Assembly (NCBI GenBank): GCA_017961625.1
Contig: JAGCWY010000150.1
Span: 1 to 52,334 of the forward strand
DNA length: 52,334 nucleotides
From: Ruminococcus sp.
Lineage (GTDB): Bacteria; Bacillota; Clostridia; Oscillospirales; Ruminococcaceae
Direction: 5' to 3'
The first letter of the stretch is position 1; each line of letters opens with the position of its first letter. Below the pieces are notes generated by a model that saw only the letters and a list, made by a program, of their open reading frames with translations, was not told the origin of the DNA and made no database searches. This document shows positions 8,030-17,220 of the stretch, piece by piece. Position numbers and translations under genes: made by a program.

Positions 8030-8977
8030 TTATTTTTTGCTCTTTTTTTTAGATTTTTTCTTGACTGGCTCCGGCTTCTTTTCTTTTTTGCTGCTTTCGT
8101 ACTCCTCCATAGCCTCGGAGAGTATTCTTCTACAATCGGGTAGCTTTTCCGCTTCCTCCGGCGAGAGTTCCGGATACTGCGGCTTGCAGGCTCTCAGAGC
8201 GTCAAGTAGTATCTCCGTGAACAGATATCTAGTATACCACCTCTGATCTCCCGGGAGCACGTACCACGGGCTATTTTTAGTAGAGGTTTTGTTTATAACG
8301 TCGTTGAAGCACTTAAGATATGCGTCATACTTGTCTCTCACCTTGAGATCATCAGCGCGAAATTTCCAGTTCTTTTCCGGGAGCTCTATACGCTCAAGAA
8401 GCTGTCCTGTCTGCTCCTCCTTTGAGACGTGCAGGAATATCTTTACCATGCGGTAGCTGTTCTCATAGAGGTACTGCTCGAAATCATTCACCTGTCTGTA
8501 TCTCTTCTCAAAGAACTTTTTCTTTGTATCATCGAGCACTCTATCGGATATGTGATATCCCTTCCATATATCCTCAGCTTGAACGGTGACAAGGTCCTCG
8601 TAATGGCTTCTGTTGAAAACTGCTATCTCGCCTCTGCGAGGAACATTCTGATGTATCCTCCACAGGTAATCGTGAGCAAGCTCATCAGCTGTAGGAGCCT
8701 TGTAGTAATGCACCTTTACTCCTTGCGGATTGATACCGCTGAAAACATACTTTATTATCGAATCCTTTCCGGAAGCGTCAAGAGCCTGTATCACCACGAT
8801 AAGCCCCTCTCTTGCGTCCGCATAGAACTTGTCCTGAAGAACTGCTAGCTCGCGCTTGTTTTCCTCATACTTTTCAATGATCTCATCCTTGTCCGCATTG
8901 TCCTCCTTACTATCTGTTGGGAGCTTGCGGATATCGGTCTTTTTGCCTTCACGGATCAAATATTTGTCTGCCTTCAA
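8030..8977 (-). CDS. Polyphosphate kinase 2 (PPK2 family)
   Basis: 315 residues from a TTG start at 8977. An upstream ATG (8992) lies inside the GGAGG ribosome site itself and has no site of its own, so the TTG eight bases after GGAGG is preferred. PPK2 enzymes transfer phosphate between polyphosphate and nucleotides. Diagnostic segments are the Walker A-like VVIQALDASGKDSIIKYV, the lid/Walker B region AVFNRSHYEDLV and FFEKRYRQVNDFEQYL. The last ~25 residues are a Lys-rich tail (KKEKKPEPVKKKSKKKSKK) that could bind polyphosphate or nucleic acid. It follows a DUF4003-like gene by about 45 bp and is probably co-transcribed with it. Confidence 0.9.
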   Translation of the reverse strand: MKADKYLIREGKKTDIRKLPTDSKEDNADKDEIIEKYEENKRELAVLQDKFYADAREGLIVVIQALDASGKDSIIKYVFSGINPQGVKVHYYKAPTADELAHDYLWRIHQNVPRRGEIAVFNRSHYEDLVTVQAEDIWKGYHISDRVLDDTKKKFFEKRYRQVNDFEQYLYENSYRMVKIFLHVSKEEQTGQLLERIELPEKNWKFRADDLKVRDKYDAYLKCFNDVINKTSTKNSPWYVLPGDQRWYTRYLFTEILLDALRACKPQYPELSPEEAEKLPDCRRILSEAMEEYESSKKEKKPEPVKKKSKKKSKK

Positions 8978-9021
8978 TTTATATACCTCCATTCTGTTAA
9001 GAGCCGGTACCGGCTGTTTTT

Positions 9022-9999
9022 CTATTGATGTATCAGCGGCGCTACGGTCATCATGCTGTAGACCAGCACCGAGTACAGAGTTGCCTGTCTTGCAGCAAGG
9101 AGAGTGCGTCTTTCCTGCTCTCCGCCAACATTTTCATCACTTGAGTATGCTATAGTGAGCAACAGGAATGCGTGACTTATGGGCTCGCTCCTCCCGAATT
9201 CCGAGAGATCCCCAACCGACTTATGCTGAGCAAGAAAGGTTTCACTGTCGCTTATATCGCTGAGTATCTCCTCGCTGCTGAACTTTGTTATCGAAAGAGC
9301 CGCCAGCATAGCAAGCTCGTAAAGCTTGCCGTACTTACGCCCCTTTTTTATCATACTGTCGTACAATTCACAGAATTTGGCGCATTTATCCTCAGGAGTG
9401 CTGTGAGCCATAGCAAGTACATGAGAAACCGTCTGTATACTGTTATTGTCGGCACTATGCTTAAGAAGCTTAAAACACGCCTCCATGTCTTCTATGAGAT
9501 CGTCGTCGGATTTTTCCGAATATGCCAGCATAACCGCAAATGCAACGTCCTCCTTTGTAGTGAGGATACGGTGCTCCTTCTTCATACGGTCGTATATCTG
9601 CCTGCCGCGCATTATGCGCTCCTCGATATTTCCTGTTGGAGCTATCCTCACAAGCAACACCGAAAGTAGGGCAAGATGTTCAGAATTGGTAAAATACTTT
9701 TTCAACAGATCATAGCATTCAAGATAGCGCTCCATCTCGCTCTTCGGGTCGCCGCTAACGGATAGCCACGATGCTATGAGCGGACGTACTGTGCTCCGGA
9801 AGCTGGACAGCATTTTGGGATTCTCCTTTATGAGCTCCATGCTATTACTGAACTTGTCTAGCTCAAACACCGCGTCCGAGGCGCAATAAACATTAGCACA
9901 TACCGGATAGAGTATATCCCTTTCAAGTGGGTAGAAATCGGTAAACAGTCCGAGGTTAAGAAGATATTTGTCGCACAATGTCTCAAGCAGTTCTTTCAT
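9022..9999 (-). CDS. Helical protein of unknown function, DUF4003-like
   Basis: 325 residues, start supported by AAAGGAGG just upstream. Almost entirely alpha-helical by composition, without signal peptide or clear membrane segment apart from a mildly hydrophobic C-terminal helix (ATLYSVLVYSMMTVAPLI). The layout, with helical pairs around LTTKEDVAFAVMLAYSEKSD and a tail of repeated Ala/Leu helices, resembles DUF4003 proteins, whose function is unknown. It probably shares a promoter with the PPK2 gene downstream, so a link to phosphate or stress metabolism is possible but unproven. Confidence 0.6.
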   Translation of the reverse strand: MKELLETLCDKYLLNLGLFTDFYPLERDILYPVCANVYCASDAVFELDKFSNSMELIKENPKMLSSFRSTVRPLIASWLSVSGDPKSEMERYLECYDLLKKYFTNSEHLALLSVLLVRIAPTGNIEERIMRGRQIYDRMKKEHRILTTKEDVAFAVMLAYSEKSDDDLIEDMEACFKLLKHSADNNSIQTVSHVLAMAHSTPEDKCAKFCELYDSMIKKGRKYGKLYELAMLAALSITKFSSEEILSDISDSETFLAQHKSVGDLSEFGRSEPISHAFLLLTIAYSSDENVGGEQERRTLLAARQATLYSVLVYSMMTVAPLIHQ

Positions 10000-10121
10000 G
10001 GCACACCTCCTTTTGTTATTATCCGAACATAATATTTACAGAGTTTTCGCGGTGAAGTTTCCGGCTGCGTTTCTCCGTAAAAAACGGTTATTTCTTCCAT
10101 CAAGGAATAATTATTGAAACT

Positions 10122-10150
10122 ATTATACCACATTGCAGCAAAAAATTCAA
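10122..10150 (-). promoter_or_regulatory. Promoter for DUF4003-like gene and ppk2
   Basis: Minus strand TTGAAT (10150-10145), a 17-bp spacer and TATAAT (10127-10122), about 120 bp upstream of the first start codon. Confidence 0.7.
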
Positions 10151-10169
10151 CCAAAATCTTGTGAAAATA

Positions 10170-10198
10170 TTGTTTTTTTCACACAAATGTATTATAAT
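10170..10198 (+). promoter_or_regulatory. Promoter for the nucleoside phosphorylase/SpoU pair
   Basis: TTGTTT (10170-10175), a 17-bp spacer and TATAAT (10193-10198) on the plus strand, back to back with the minus-strand promoter just to the left. The leader is about 110 nt. Confidence 0.6.
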
Positions 10199-10313
10199 AA
10201 TGGCATAACTGTCAAAAATCAGGGAGTTCTGACATAATTACACCGTTTCTATTACTCATGTCACCCCTGTTATTTTCTGCAACAGACCAGCAATAATATG
10301 AAAGGATAAAACC

Positions 10314-11099
10314 ATGGCTCTTCATAAAAACGATTTCCCCATACTGGAATATGACACCTCTCTCTCCTCAATATTTAATTTCAAAAAAACCGCCTCTCCC
10401 CTCCCCCCAAAGGCGGTATACGGCTTTCTCGGCAAGTGTATCGACGACTTTGCCCGCTCCTGCGAAGCATCAATCTCCGGAGAGATAAAAACCATAACCA
10501 AAGATTATCCAATATATACCGTAAACTATAAGGGCGAAGAGATATGTTTATGTCAGGCTCCCATGGGTGCTCCGGCAGCTGTTCAAAATCTGGAACACCT
10601 CATACACAACGGCGTAAGACATATCGTTTCCGCAGGCTCCTGCGGAGTACTTTTCGATATCCAGGAAAACGAGTTCATGGTGCCAGTAAGAGCTCTCCGT
10701 GATGAGGGCAGCTCCTACAAGTACCTGCCTCCCTCACGGTATATCGAACTTGATATGCCAATGACGGAGCATATATGCCGTACACTCAGGGAAAAGGGCA
10801 TAGGTTTTCGGAGCTGCACCACATGGACAACCGACGGACTGTTCCGCGAAACCCCTGAAACAGTTACCTGTCGCCGCAGTGAGGGTTGCGATACTGTGGA
10901 TATGGAATGTGCTTCCCTTGCCGCCTGTGCGAAGCTCCGCGGCGCAGATTTCGGTATGCTTTTTTTCACAGCGGATTCCCTTGCGGATATAAACAACTAT
11001 GACGAACGGGATTTCGGCACGGCCTCCCTTGTACCTGCCCTCAGCCTTTGCCTTGACATAATAAGCAGCTATTCTCCCCCAAAACAAGGAAAGAGGTAA
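10314..11099 (+). CDS. Nucleoside phosphorylase (PNP/UDP family)
   Basis: 261 residues; AAAGGA precedes the ATG. It would split a nucleoside with phosphate into base and (deoxy)ribose-1-phosphate in salvage. Family landmarks are MGAPAAVQNLEHLIHNGVR, the phosphate-loop segment VSAGSCGVL, RDEGSSYKYLPP, and the substrate-binding VDMECASLAACAK followed by FFTADSL. These resemble the uridine phosphorylase-like branch, but the base preference cannot be read from the sequence. Four bases separate it from the SpoU-type methylase, so the two are one operon. Confidence 0.85.
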   Translation: MALHKNDFPILEYDTSLSSIFNFKKTASPLPPKAVYGFLGKCIDDFARSCEASISGEIKTITKDYPIYTVNYKGEEICLCQAPMGAPAAVQNLEHLIHNGVRHIVSAGSCGVLFDIQENEFMVPVRALRDEGSSYKYLPPSRYIELDMPMTEHICRTLREKGIGFRSCTTWTTDGLFRETPETVTCRRSEGCDTVDMECASLAACAKLRGADFGMLFFTADSLADINNYDERDFGTASLVPALSLCLDIISSYSPPKQGKR

Positions 11100-11103
11100 C
11101 AAA

Positions 11104-11922
11104 ATGGCAAATATTATAGAAATTAATGACCTTGCAGCCCGTGAACTCCTTCCCTACACCGATACATCAGAGAAAAAGCTCCTTGACTATTTTGCGCCGG
11201 GAGATGGCATATTCACTGCTGAAAGCCCAAAGGTCATTCGTACCGCCCTTGATTCTGGCTATAAGCCTGTTTCTCTTCTCCTTGAAAGGAAATACATAAA
11301 CGGTCAGGCAGCAGATATAATTGAACGCTGCGGAGATATACCGTTCTATACCGCTTCATCTGATATACTCGAAAAGCTCACGGGCTTCAGACTCACACAG
11401 GGAGTTTTATGTGCAATGCACCGTAAAAAGCTGCCTGATCCTCAAGATATTCTTGCAGGAGCGGAGCGTATAGCTGTCCTTGAAGACGTGATGAACCAGA
11501 CCAATATAGGAGCTGTGTTCCGTTCCGCGGCAGCACTTGGCTTTGACGCGGTGCTGCTCACGCCCTCATGCAGCGATCCCCTGTTCAGACGTACAGTCCG
11601 TGTAAGCATGGGTACGGTCTTTCAGCTCCCGTGGACTTATCTGAGCACAGGCTCTCCGAACTATATATCGGAGCTTAAAGCTATGGGCTTTGTATGCGCC
11701 GCAATGGCGCTGCGCAGGAACACCGTCCGTATCGACGATGCAGGGCTGAAAGCCGAGGAAAAGCTTGCAGTCATACTCGGCACAGAGGGAGACGGACTGA
11801 AAGACGCCACCATAGATCTCTGCGACTATACCATAAAGATACCAATGGCTCATGGTGTTGATTCCCTGAACGTAGCAGCTGCCAGCGCTGTAGCCTTCTT
11901 TCAGCTTAGCAGGAATATATAA
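11104..11922 (+). CDS. TrmH/SpoU-family RNA 2'-O-methyltransferase
   Basis: 272 residues. Contains the three SPOUT knot motifs in order: LEDVMNQTNIGAVFRSAAALG (motif 1, Asn and Arg), VILGTEGDGL (motif 2) and IKIPMAHGVDSLNVAAASA (motif 3, Ser and Asn). The first ~100 residues are a substrate-binding domain typical of rRNA/tRNA methylases. It uses S-adenosylmethionine to methylate a ribose 2'-OH; the target RNA is unknown. It is the second gene after the phosphorylase and is followed by a strong terminator. Confidence 0.9.
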   Translation: MANIIEINDLAARELLPYTDTSEKKLLDYFAPGDGIFTAESPKVIRTALDSGYKPVSLLLERKYINGQAADIIERCGDIPFYTASSDILEKLTGFRLTQGVLCAMHRKKLPDPQDILAGAERIAVLEDVMNQTNIGAVFRSAAALGFDAVLLTPSCSDPLFRRTVRVSMGTVFQLPWTYLSTGSPNYISELKAMGFVCAAMALRRNTVRIDDAGLKAEEKLAVILGTEGDGLKDATIDLCDYTIKIPMAHGVDSLNVAAASAVAFFQLSRNI

Positions 11923-11942
11923 GAAACTACCTAAATACAGCA

Positions 11943-11980
11943 AAAGGACGCACAAGTGAGTACCCTCGTGCGTCCTTTAT
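11943..11980. terminator. Bidirectional terminator between convergent operons
   Basis: Perfect 11-bp stem AAAGGACGCAC / GTGCGTCCTTT (11943-11953, 11968-11978) located between the 3' ends of the SpoU gene and the minus-strand histidine kinase gene. Confidence 0.85.
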
Positions 11981-11997
11981 TTCTGTTTTACCCCACA

Positions 11998-13767
11998 TTA
12001 AAATTCAATGACCGCCGTAAATCTCTTGTCCTTGCAATCAACCTTCAGCCTGAAACCGTTCCTTTCGGCGGCAGCCGCGGCTATTGCAAGTCCGAGACCG
12101 TGACTGTTCTTGTCGCTCCGCCCCTTGTCACCCTTCACAAAGGGCATAAGCAGGTCCTTTGTATCCACATTTTCCGCTGTATCATTGACTACTGACAGCC
12201 GCTTCCTGTCAGCTGTTATTATTATGCTTCCCCCCTCACGAGTATATTTCACCGCATTGGAGATAAGGTTCTCCACAGCAGCTGAGAGCATATCCTCGTC
12301 GGCGCTCACCTCTCCGCCGCCCTCTACAGTGAGCTCTATGCTCTTTTCTTCGAGGGCTGTGGTGTACTTTTCCGTGAGTTTCTCCGCAAGCGCCTTTATA
12401 TCGACTTTCGTTTTGTTCGGATTCTTTATCTGTTCTGTTGCGCTGAGTTCAAGAGTTTTTGCAATCATATCGTCTGTATACGCAACATTTTTCATAATTG
12501 AGCTCAGGTATTTCAGCTCCTTTTCACTGCCGACTTCCTTCCGCATCTCTATCAGGTTTTCCGCATAGCCGCCTATGACTGCCAAAGGAGTTTTTATATC
12601 ATGGGCGAGATTGTTGGTAAGGGCTCGTTGATAGTCCTCAAATGCGTACTGGGACTGATTCTTCGTATTCTTCGCCCAGCAGCGCAGGAAGGCGATAAAC
12701 GCCATTATCAGGAAAAACATCCCTGTAAGGATGATATACATCCTCTTTACGGACTTATTCCATACAAAGACCTTGAAGTAGGTAAAAAGTGTACATTTTT
12801 CGTCATTATAGGTAACAGTCAGATAGCTGGCGTTGCCGTTTTTTATTGTATTGTCGAACTGGTCGTCATAATCCGGGCCGCCGGACTTATACTTTTCGCT
12901 TACCGCCTTATCCACCTTTTCCTTTTCTACGCCCCATACATTCTCAAAGCCGCAGGACGGATAAGTCTCCGGACCGTCATCGCCGTACTTTTTATTCCCC
13001 TGAAAATCCATGAACTCATAGCCGCTGAGATTGATACCCTCTGTATTTATCTCTGTATCTTCATAGAGTGCTATCACCTCGTCGTCAAAGATCACCTCAT
13101 TTAAGTCAGCATATCTTTTATCAGACTTTTTATAATATACCCTTACCGTATGGGGGATTATCCTATGCCCGGAAATATCGACATAAGCGCTCAGGATATC
13201 AAAGCTCAGCATACGGTGCTCGGAATAGCGCACATCCAGCGCATGATCTATCAGCTGCCTCAGCTCCGGAAGATCCGCTCCCTCAGGATCATAGCACAGC
13301 CACTTGTTATTTGAAGGGTTATTGTCTGTTTTCAGAACGCACCATATTTTAGCAGCATTTGAAATCATAACATTGCCGTTTCCGTCGATAAGAGCTGATA
13401 CTGCAATGCCCTCCCTGTCACTGTCCGAGGCTATATGACCTAAAAAAGGAACTGTAAAGCTTTCCTCAAACCCGTAAGTGTTAAGGTAATATGTCCACGT
13501 TCCCATTTCAAGGGACGCAATGTTGAGCCTGCCGCCTATTTTATCATATTTATCTTCTTTGTACTGTACTGATGTCGACAGCTGATTCTCTAAGCTGCTC
13601 TGCTGTGAAAAAGCCTGTCTGCACATAAAATATTCAATGCCATAATTCAACACTACCGCAAAAAGCAGCGTTATAACGATTACAGCTGCCATCGCCTTTT
13701 CGAACAGCTTCCCGAAGGTCGTCCGCTTCAGACGTCGTCTGAAAAGCCTGTTTTTCATTCTGTTCAC
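11998..13767 (-). CDS. Membrane sensor histidine kinase
   Basis: 589 residues. Membrane helix 1 at about 24-47, an extracytoplasmic sensor domain of about 290 residues without a recognised fold, membrane helix 2 at 343-363, then the kinase core without an obvious HAMP domain. The phospho-acceptor is His389 in NNLAHDIKTPLAVIGGY; the ATPase domain shows the N box ENLISNAVKYT (about 499) and G box HGLGLAIA (about 556). The gene overlaps the response regulator stop/start by four bases, so the pair is translationally coupled. The large sensor domain suggests an external signal such as a cell-wall or carbohydrate cue, which is inference. Confidence 0.92.
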   Translation of the reverse strand: MNRMKNRLFRRRLKRTTFGKLFEKAMAAVIVITLLFAVVLNYGIEYFMCRQAFSQQSSLENQLSTSVQYKEDKYDKIGGRLNIASLEMGTWTYYLNTYGFEESFTVPFLGHIASDSDREGIAVSALIDGNGNVMISNAAKIWCVLKTDNNPSNNKWLCYDPEGADLPELRQLIDHALDVRYSEHRMLSFDILSAYVDISGHRIIPHTVRVYYKKSDKRYADLNEVIFDDEVIALYEDTEINTEGINLSGYEFMDFQGNKKYGDDGPETYPSCGFENVWGVEKEKVDKAVSEKYKSGGPDYDDQFDNTIKNGNASYLTVTYNDEKCTLFTYFKVFVWNKSVKRMYIILTGMFFLIMAFIAFLRCWAKNTKNQSQYAFEDYQRALTNNLAHDIKTPLAVIGGYAENLIEMRKEVGSEKELKYLSSIMKNVAYTDDMIAKTLELSATEQIKNPNKTKVDIKALAEKLTEKYTTALEEKSIELTVEGGGEVSADEDMLSAAVENLISNAVKYTREGGSIIITADRKRLSVVNDTAENVDTKDLLMPFVKGDKGRSDKNSHGLGLAIAAAAAERNGFRLKVDCKDKRFTAVIEF

Positions 13768-14438
13768 TCCTTTGTCAGCTTATACCCCCGTCCAACAAGA
13801 GTCTTTATCTGCGCACCTGCGCTGCCGAGGGCTTTTCTGAGTTTCTTTATATGATTATCCACCACGCGGTCGCTGCCGAAGTAATCGTAGCCCCACACCC
13901 TGTCAAGGAGGGTATCCCTTGTGACCGTCCAGTCCTCATGCTCCAGCAGATAGCGCAGTATGGCGAACTCCTTCGGCGGGAGCTCCACCTCCTCGCCGTT
14001 CGCAAAACAGCGGAGGGTCACGGTATCGAGGCTTATCGTACCGCAGGTAAGCTGATTATTGTCTGATATGTTCCTTGCACGGCGCACAAGGGCTTCGCAC
14101 TTGCTGTACAGCACCGAAAGCAGGAAGGGCTTTACTATATAGTCGTCGCAGCCGAGGTCATAGCCGCTGAGGATATCCTCTTCCCTTCCCCTTGCAGTTA
14201 TGAAGATAACTGGTATATCGTTTTCCGAGCGTATCCGTCTGCACAACTCAAAGCCGTCTGTTTCCGGCAGCATTATATCGAGGAGCACGAGGTCGTAGCC
14301 CTCCAAGCCCCTGTCTATGATATCCGAAGCCTTTCCGCCGCTGTTCACAGTCTCCACTCCGGTGCCCTTGTTACCGAAGTACTCCCGGATTATCTCACAT
14401 ATATCCAAATCGTCCTCAACAAGCAGTATTTTTTTCAT
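13764..14438 (-). CDS. OmpR/PhoB-type response regulator
   Basis: 224 residues. The receiver domain (1-115) has the acidic pair Asp9/Asp10, phospho-acceptor Asp54 in LVLLDIMLP, and Lys103; the C-terminal winged helix (about 130-222) carries the OmpR-type PPKEFAILRYLLEHEDWTVT and the recognition segment VVDNHIKKLRKALG. First gene of the pair; it is driven by a consensus promoter about 85 bp upstream. Confidence 0.93.
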   Translation of the reverse strand: MKKILLVEDDLDICEIIREYFGNKGTGVETVNSGGKASDIIDRGLEGYDLVLLDIMLPETDGFELCRRIRSENDIPVIFITARGREEDILSGYDLGCDDYIVKPFLLSVLYSKCEALVRRARNISDNNQLTCGTISLDTVTLRCFANGEEVELPPKEFAILRYLLEHEDWTVTRDTLLDRVWGYDYFGSDRVVDNHIKKLRKALGSAGAQIKTLVGRGYKLTKE

Positions 14439-14521
14439 AAGTCACGCGCTCCTTATCTACTGACCAAATTATAAACTCTCAATGTGTCTTTTTTATATCC
14501 TTTGTATGCTTTTTTTATATC

Positions 14522-14550
14522 ATTATATCTATATTGCATATATTTGTCAA
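14522..14550 (-). promoter_or_regulatory. Promoter of the two-component pair
   Basis: Perfect minus-strand TTGACA (14550-14545), 17-bp spacer, TATAAT (14527-14522). The following leader contains a repeated ATATAA-type pattern, possibly a binding site for the response regulator. Confidence 0.8.
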
Positions 14551-14623
14551 ACAATCTGCGGATATTCCCTGTAATGAGGGGTTATAAACAGCAATAAACG
14601 ATTAGAAAAGAACAATATTTGTC

Positions 14624-14652
14624 TTGTTTTCCGTTTTATGATATTGTATAAT
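14624..14652 (+). promoter_or_regulatory. Promoter for a short plus-strand transcript
   Basis: TTGTTT (14624-14629), 17-bp spacer, TATAAT (14647-14652). A terminator at 14999-15033 would give a transcript of about 375 nt. Confidence 0.5.
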
Positions 14653-14781
14653 GGTCATGTAAGATACAGTGGGCATATATGTACACCAATTCAACATGTA
14701 GTAGAACTGTGTCATATAATACTATTTGTAATTAAAAGCTATATGCATCACCGCTGCTTAAATATGTTACAGGACATAAAC

Positions 14782-15000
14782 ATGAATAAAAGCAATCCTT
14801 CCCTGACGGTGTGCATATTACATAAAGCTGCGGCGTTCACCCCTCCGCAATGCAGCTTATGCCGGACAATTTCGGCTCCGGCCTTGGCAGTAATGGTACG
14901 AACGGGATCTATGATCTCGTTCTTCCAACCAATTCTGCCCGAGAGGATATCCTCCCGTATATTGATACACGATTGTACCACCTCTCTGAATAATAGATAA
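14782..15000 (+). pseudogene. Small ORF region, probably a broken or unknown short gene
   Basis: A 72-codon frame opens with ATG at 14782 behind a weak AGGA, but its Cys/Ser/Ile-rich translation looks unnatural. An overlapping frame (14850-14993, 47 codons) gives a more protein-like sequence (NFGSGLGSNGTNGIYDLVLP, ending IDTRLYHLSE) but has no ribosome site and opens after a stop. The two together look like a frameshifted 3' remnant of a larger gene. No family recognised. Confidence 0.3.
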
Positions 15001-15033
15001 GAAAGTCCCCCTTATGACCGAGGGGACTTTCTT
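14999..15033 (+). terminator. Hairpin terminator of the short transcript
   Basis: Perfect 12-bp stem AAGAAAGTCCCC / GGGGACTTTCTT with an 11-base loop, then a short T-rich run. Confidence 0.7.
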
Positions 15034-15044
15034 ATTTCAGTGAT

Positions 15045-15067
15045 AGAGCCCGGAAATTCCGGGCTCT
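15045..15067. terminator. Second GC-rich hairpin downstream of trpA
   Basis: AGAGCCCGGAA / TTCCGGGCTCT, nearly perfect palindrome with a very tight loop. It lies about 175 bp past trpA on the minus strand, so it may stop trp read-through, although the U-tract is poor on both strands. Confidence 0.45.
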
Positions 15068-15242
15068 TGATGTTATTTACAATTCTCAGCATAAATTTTT
15101 GCGTAATAGAGAAAATATGAAATTAATTTTTCAATATTCACTGGTTCCCCAATGAATTTCATTCCATTATAGAAGAAGCTTTTCAGTACATGTCACTGGA
15201 GGCTGTATTACATTTCCTCAGTTACTCTGGCACAATGCTGTA

Positions 15243-16016
15243 TCACGATATGACAGCATTCTTCATTTCCCTTACGTACTCGCCAACATAGGGAGCAGCA
15301 TCCCTGCCATACTTTTCCAGTATCTTGATTATAGCCGAACCTACTATAGCTCCATCGGAAAGACCTGCCATAGTCTTCGCCTGCTCTGGCTTTGAGATAC
15401 CGAAACCAACAGCACATGGTACATTGGTGTTTTCGCGTATCACCTTCACTATATCGCCGATATTTGTGTTTATCTCACTTCTTACACCAGTAACTCCGAG
15501 ACTTGATACTATATATATAAAACCGCTCGCTTCCTTTGCAATCATTGCGATACGGTTTTCTGAGGTAGGAGCAATCAGGGATATAAGGTCAACTCCGTAC
15601 TGCTTTGCTACAGCGGAAAACTCCTCCTTCTCTTCAAACGGAAGATCCGGAAGTATGATACCGTCAACTCCAGATTCACAGCAGCGAGCCATAAAGCGCT
15701 CTGCATCGTATGAATATACCACATTTGCATAAGTCATGAACACAAATGGTATCTTAATGTCTTTACGAAGCTCTTTTACCATCTCAAATACTTTGTCCGT
15801 AGTTACTCCACCGGCAAGTGCGCGAATATTTGCCCCCTGTATCACCGGTCCCTCGGCTGTAGGGTCTGAAAATGGTATACCAAGCTCGATAAGGTCAGCT
15901 CCGTTGGCAGCAGCCTCACGGACAACCTTTGCAGTAGTTTCAAGGTCGGGATCTCCGCAGGTGATGAAGGGTATGAAAGCCTTTCCGTCTGCGAAGGCAG
16001 CTTTTATATTACTCAT
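15243..16016 (-). CDS. trpA: Tryptophan synthase alpha chain
   Basis: 257 residues. Splits indole-3-glycerol phosphate to indole and glyceraldehyde-3-phosphate in complex with TrpB. The signature LIELGIPFSDPTAEGPVIQG is present with catalytic Glu44; the position of the second acidic residue (Asp60 in E. coli) holds Glu55. The phosphate-binding segments VGFGISKPEQ and GAIVGSAI are intact. The gene overlaps trpB by eight bases and is the last gene of the operon. Confidence 0.97.
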   Translation of the reverse strand: MSNIKAAFADGKAFIPFITCGDPDLETTAKVVREAAANGADLIELGIPFSDPTAEGPVIQGANIRALAGGVTTDKVFEMVKELRKDIKIPFVFMTYANVVYSYDAERFMARCCESGVDGIILPDLPFEEKEEFSAVAKQYGVDLISLIAPTSENRIAMIAKEASGFIYIVSSLGVTGVRSEINTNIGDIVKVIRENTNVPCAVGFGISKPEQAKTMAGLSDGAIVGSAIIKILEKYGRDAAPYVGEYVREMKNAVIS

Positions 16017-17199
16017 AGATTTCCTCTCCTCTATAGCGTGCTATTGCGGCACAGTCCTTGTCTCCGCGTCCTGAAATGGTCACGATTATTATCTTATCCT
16101 TGTCCATAGTCGGTGCAAGCTTCATAGCGTATGCTACTGCATGAGCAGACTCGATGGCAGGTATTATTCCCTCTGTACGTGAAAGATACTCAAAGGCGTT
16201 TACTGCCTCTTCATCAGTCACTGGCACATATTCTGCCCTTCCAATATCGTGGAGATGCGCATGCTCTGGACCTACTCCGGGATAGTCAAGACCTGCGGAG
16301 ATAGAATATACAGGAGCTATCTGACCGTATTCGTCCTGACAGAAATAGGACTTCATACCGTGGAATATGCCTATCCTTCCGGTATTTACAGTAGCAGCAG
16401 TTTCAAAAGTATCTATGCCTCTTCCGGCAGCCTCGCAGCCTATAAGGCGTACTCCCTCATCGGGAATGAAATGATAGAAGCTTCCTATAGCATTGGAACC
16501 GCCGCCTACACAAGCAATAACAGCATCGGGAAGCCTTCCCTCTGCTTCCAATATCTGTGCCCTCGCCTCTCGGGAGATAACAGCCTGAAAATCACGTACT
16601 ATCGTGGGGAACGGATGAGGTCCCATAACTGAGCCGAGACAGTAATGAGTATCGGATATACGTGAGGTCCACTCGCGCATAGCCTCTGAAACAGCGTCTT
16701 TAAGTGTAGCCGTACCGCTCTTTACTGGAATTACATCGGAACCAAGAAGCTTCATGCGGTAAACATTAAGAGCCTGTCGCTTTGTGTCCTCCTCGCCCAT
16801 GAATACCACACACTCCATATCGAGGAGAGCGGCGGCTGTAGCGGTCGCAACACCATGCTGACCTGCTCCGGTCTCTGCAATCAGGCGCGTCTTGCCCATT
16901 TTCTTTGCAAGAAGAGCCTGACCAAGAACGTTGTTTATCTTATGTGAACCTGTATGGTTGAGGTCCTCACGCTTAAGGTATATCTTAGCGCCTCCCAGCT
17001 CTCTGGTAAGCTTGTCTGCACGGTAGAGCAGAGACGGTCTGCCAGCGTAATTGTTCAGTAGATCCGTGAGCTCACGGTTGAACTCAGGATCGTTTTTATA
17101 TTTGTCGTAAGCCTGTTCTAGCTCTATGACCGCATTCATCAGCGTTTCGGGTATGTACTGACCGCCGTGAACGCCGAATCGTCCTTTTGACTGTGACAT
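16009..17199 (-). CDS. trpB: Tryptophan synthase beta chain
   Basis: 396 residues. PLP enzyme that condenses indole with serine. Lys87 in NHTGSHKINN is the PLP lysine, GGGSNAIG binds the cofactor phosphate, and the catalytic Glu lies in AETGAGQHG. Normal length for the family. Starts 21 bp after trpF and overlaps trpA. Confidence 0.98.
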   Translation of the reverse strand: MSQSKGRFGVHGGQYIPETLMNAVIELEQAYDKYKNDPEFNRELTDLLNNYAGRPSLLYRADKLTRELGGAKIYLKREDLNHTGSHKINNVLGQALLAKKMGKTRLIAETGAGQHGVATATAAALLDMECVVFMGEEDTKRQALNVYRMKLLGSDVIPVKSGTATLKDAVSEAMREWTSRISDTHYCLGSVMGPHPFPTIVRDFQAVISREARAQILEAEGRLPDAVIACVGGGSNAIGSFYHFIPDEGVRLIGCEAAGRGIDTFETAATVNTGRIGIFHGMKSYFCQDEYGQIAPVYSISAGLDYPGVGPEHAHLHDIGRAEYVPVTDEEAVNAFEYLSRTEGIIPAIESAHAVAYAMKLAPTMDKDKIIIVTISGRGDKDCAAIARYRGEEIYE

Positions 17200-17220
17200 A
17201 ATATCTTTCCTTTCCTTATC

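Noticed and set aside
10734..11102. Minus-strand ORF of 122 codons opposite the nucleoside phosphorylase
   Set aside because: Overlaps a well-supported gene completely, lacks a ribosome site and looks like no protein family.
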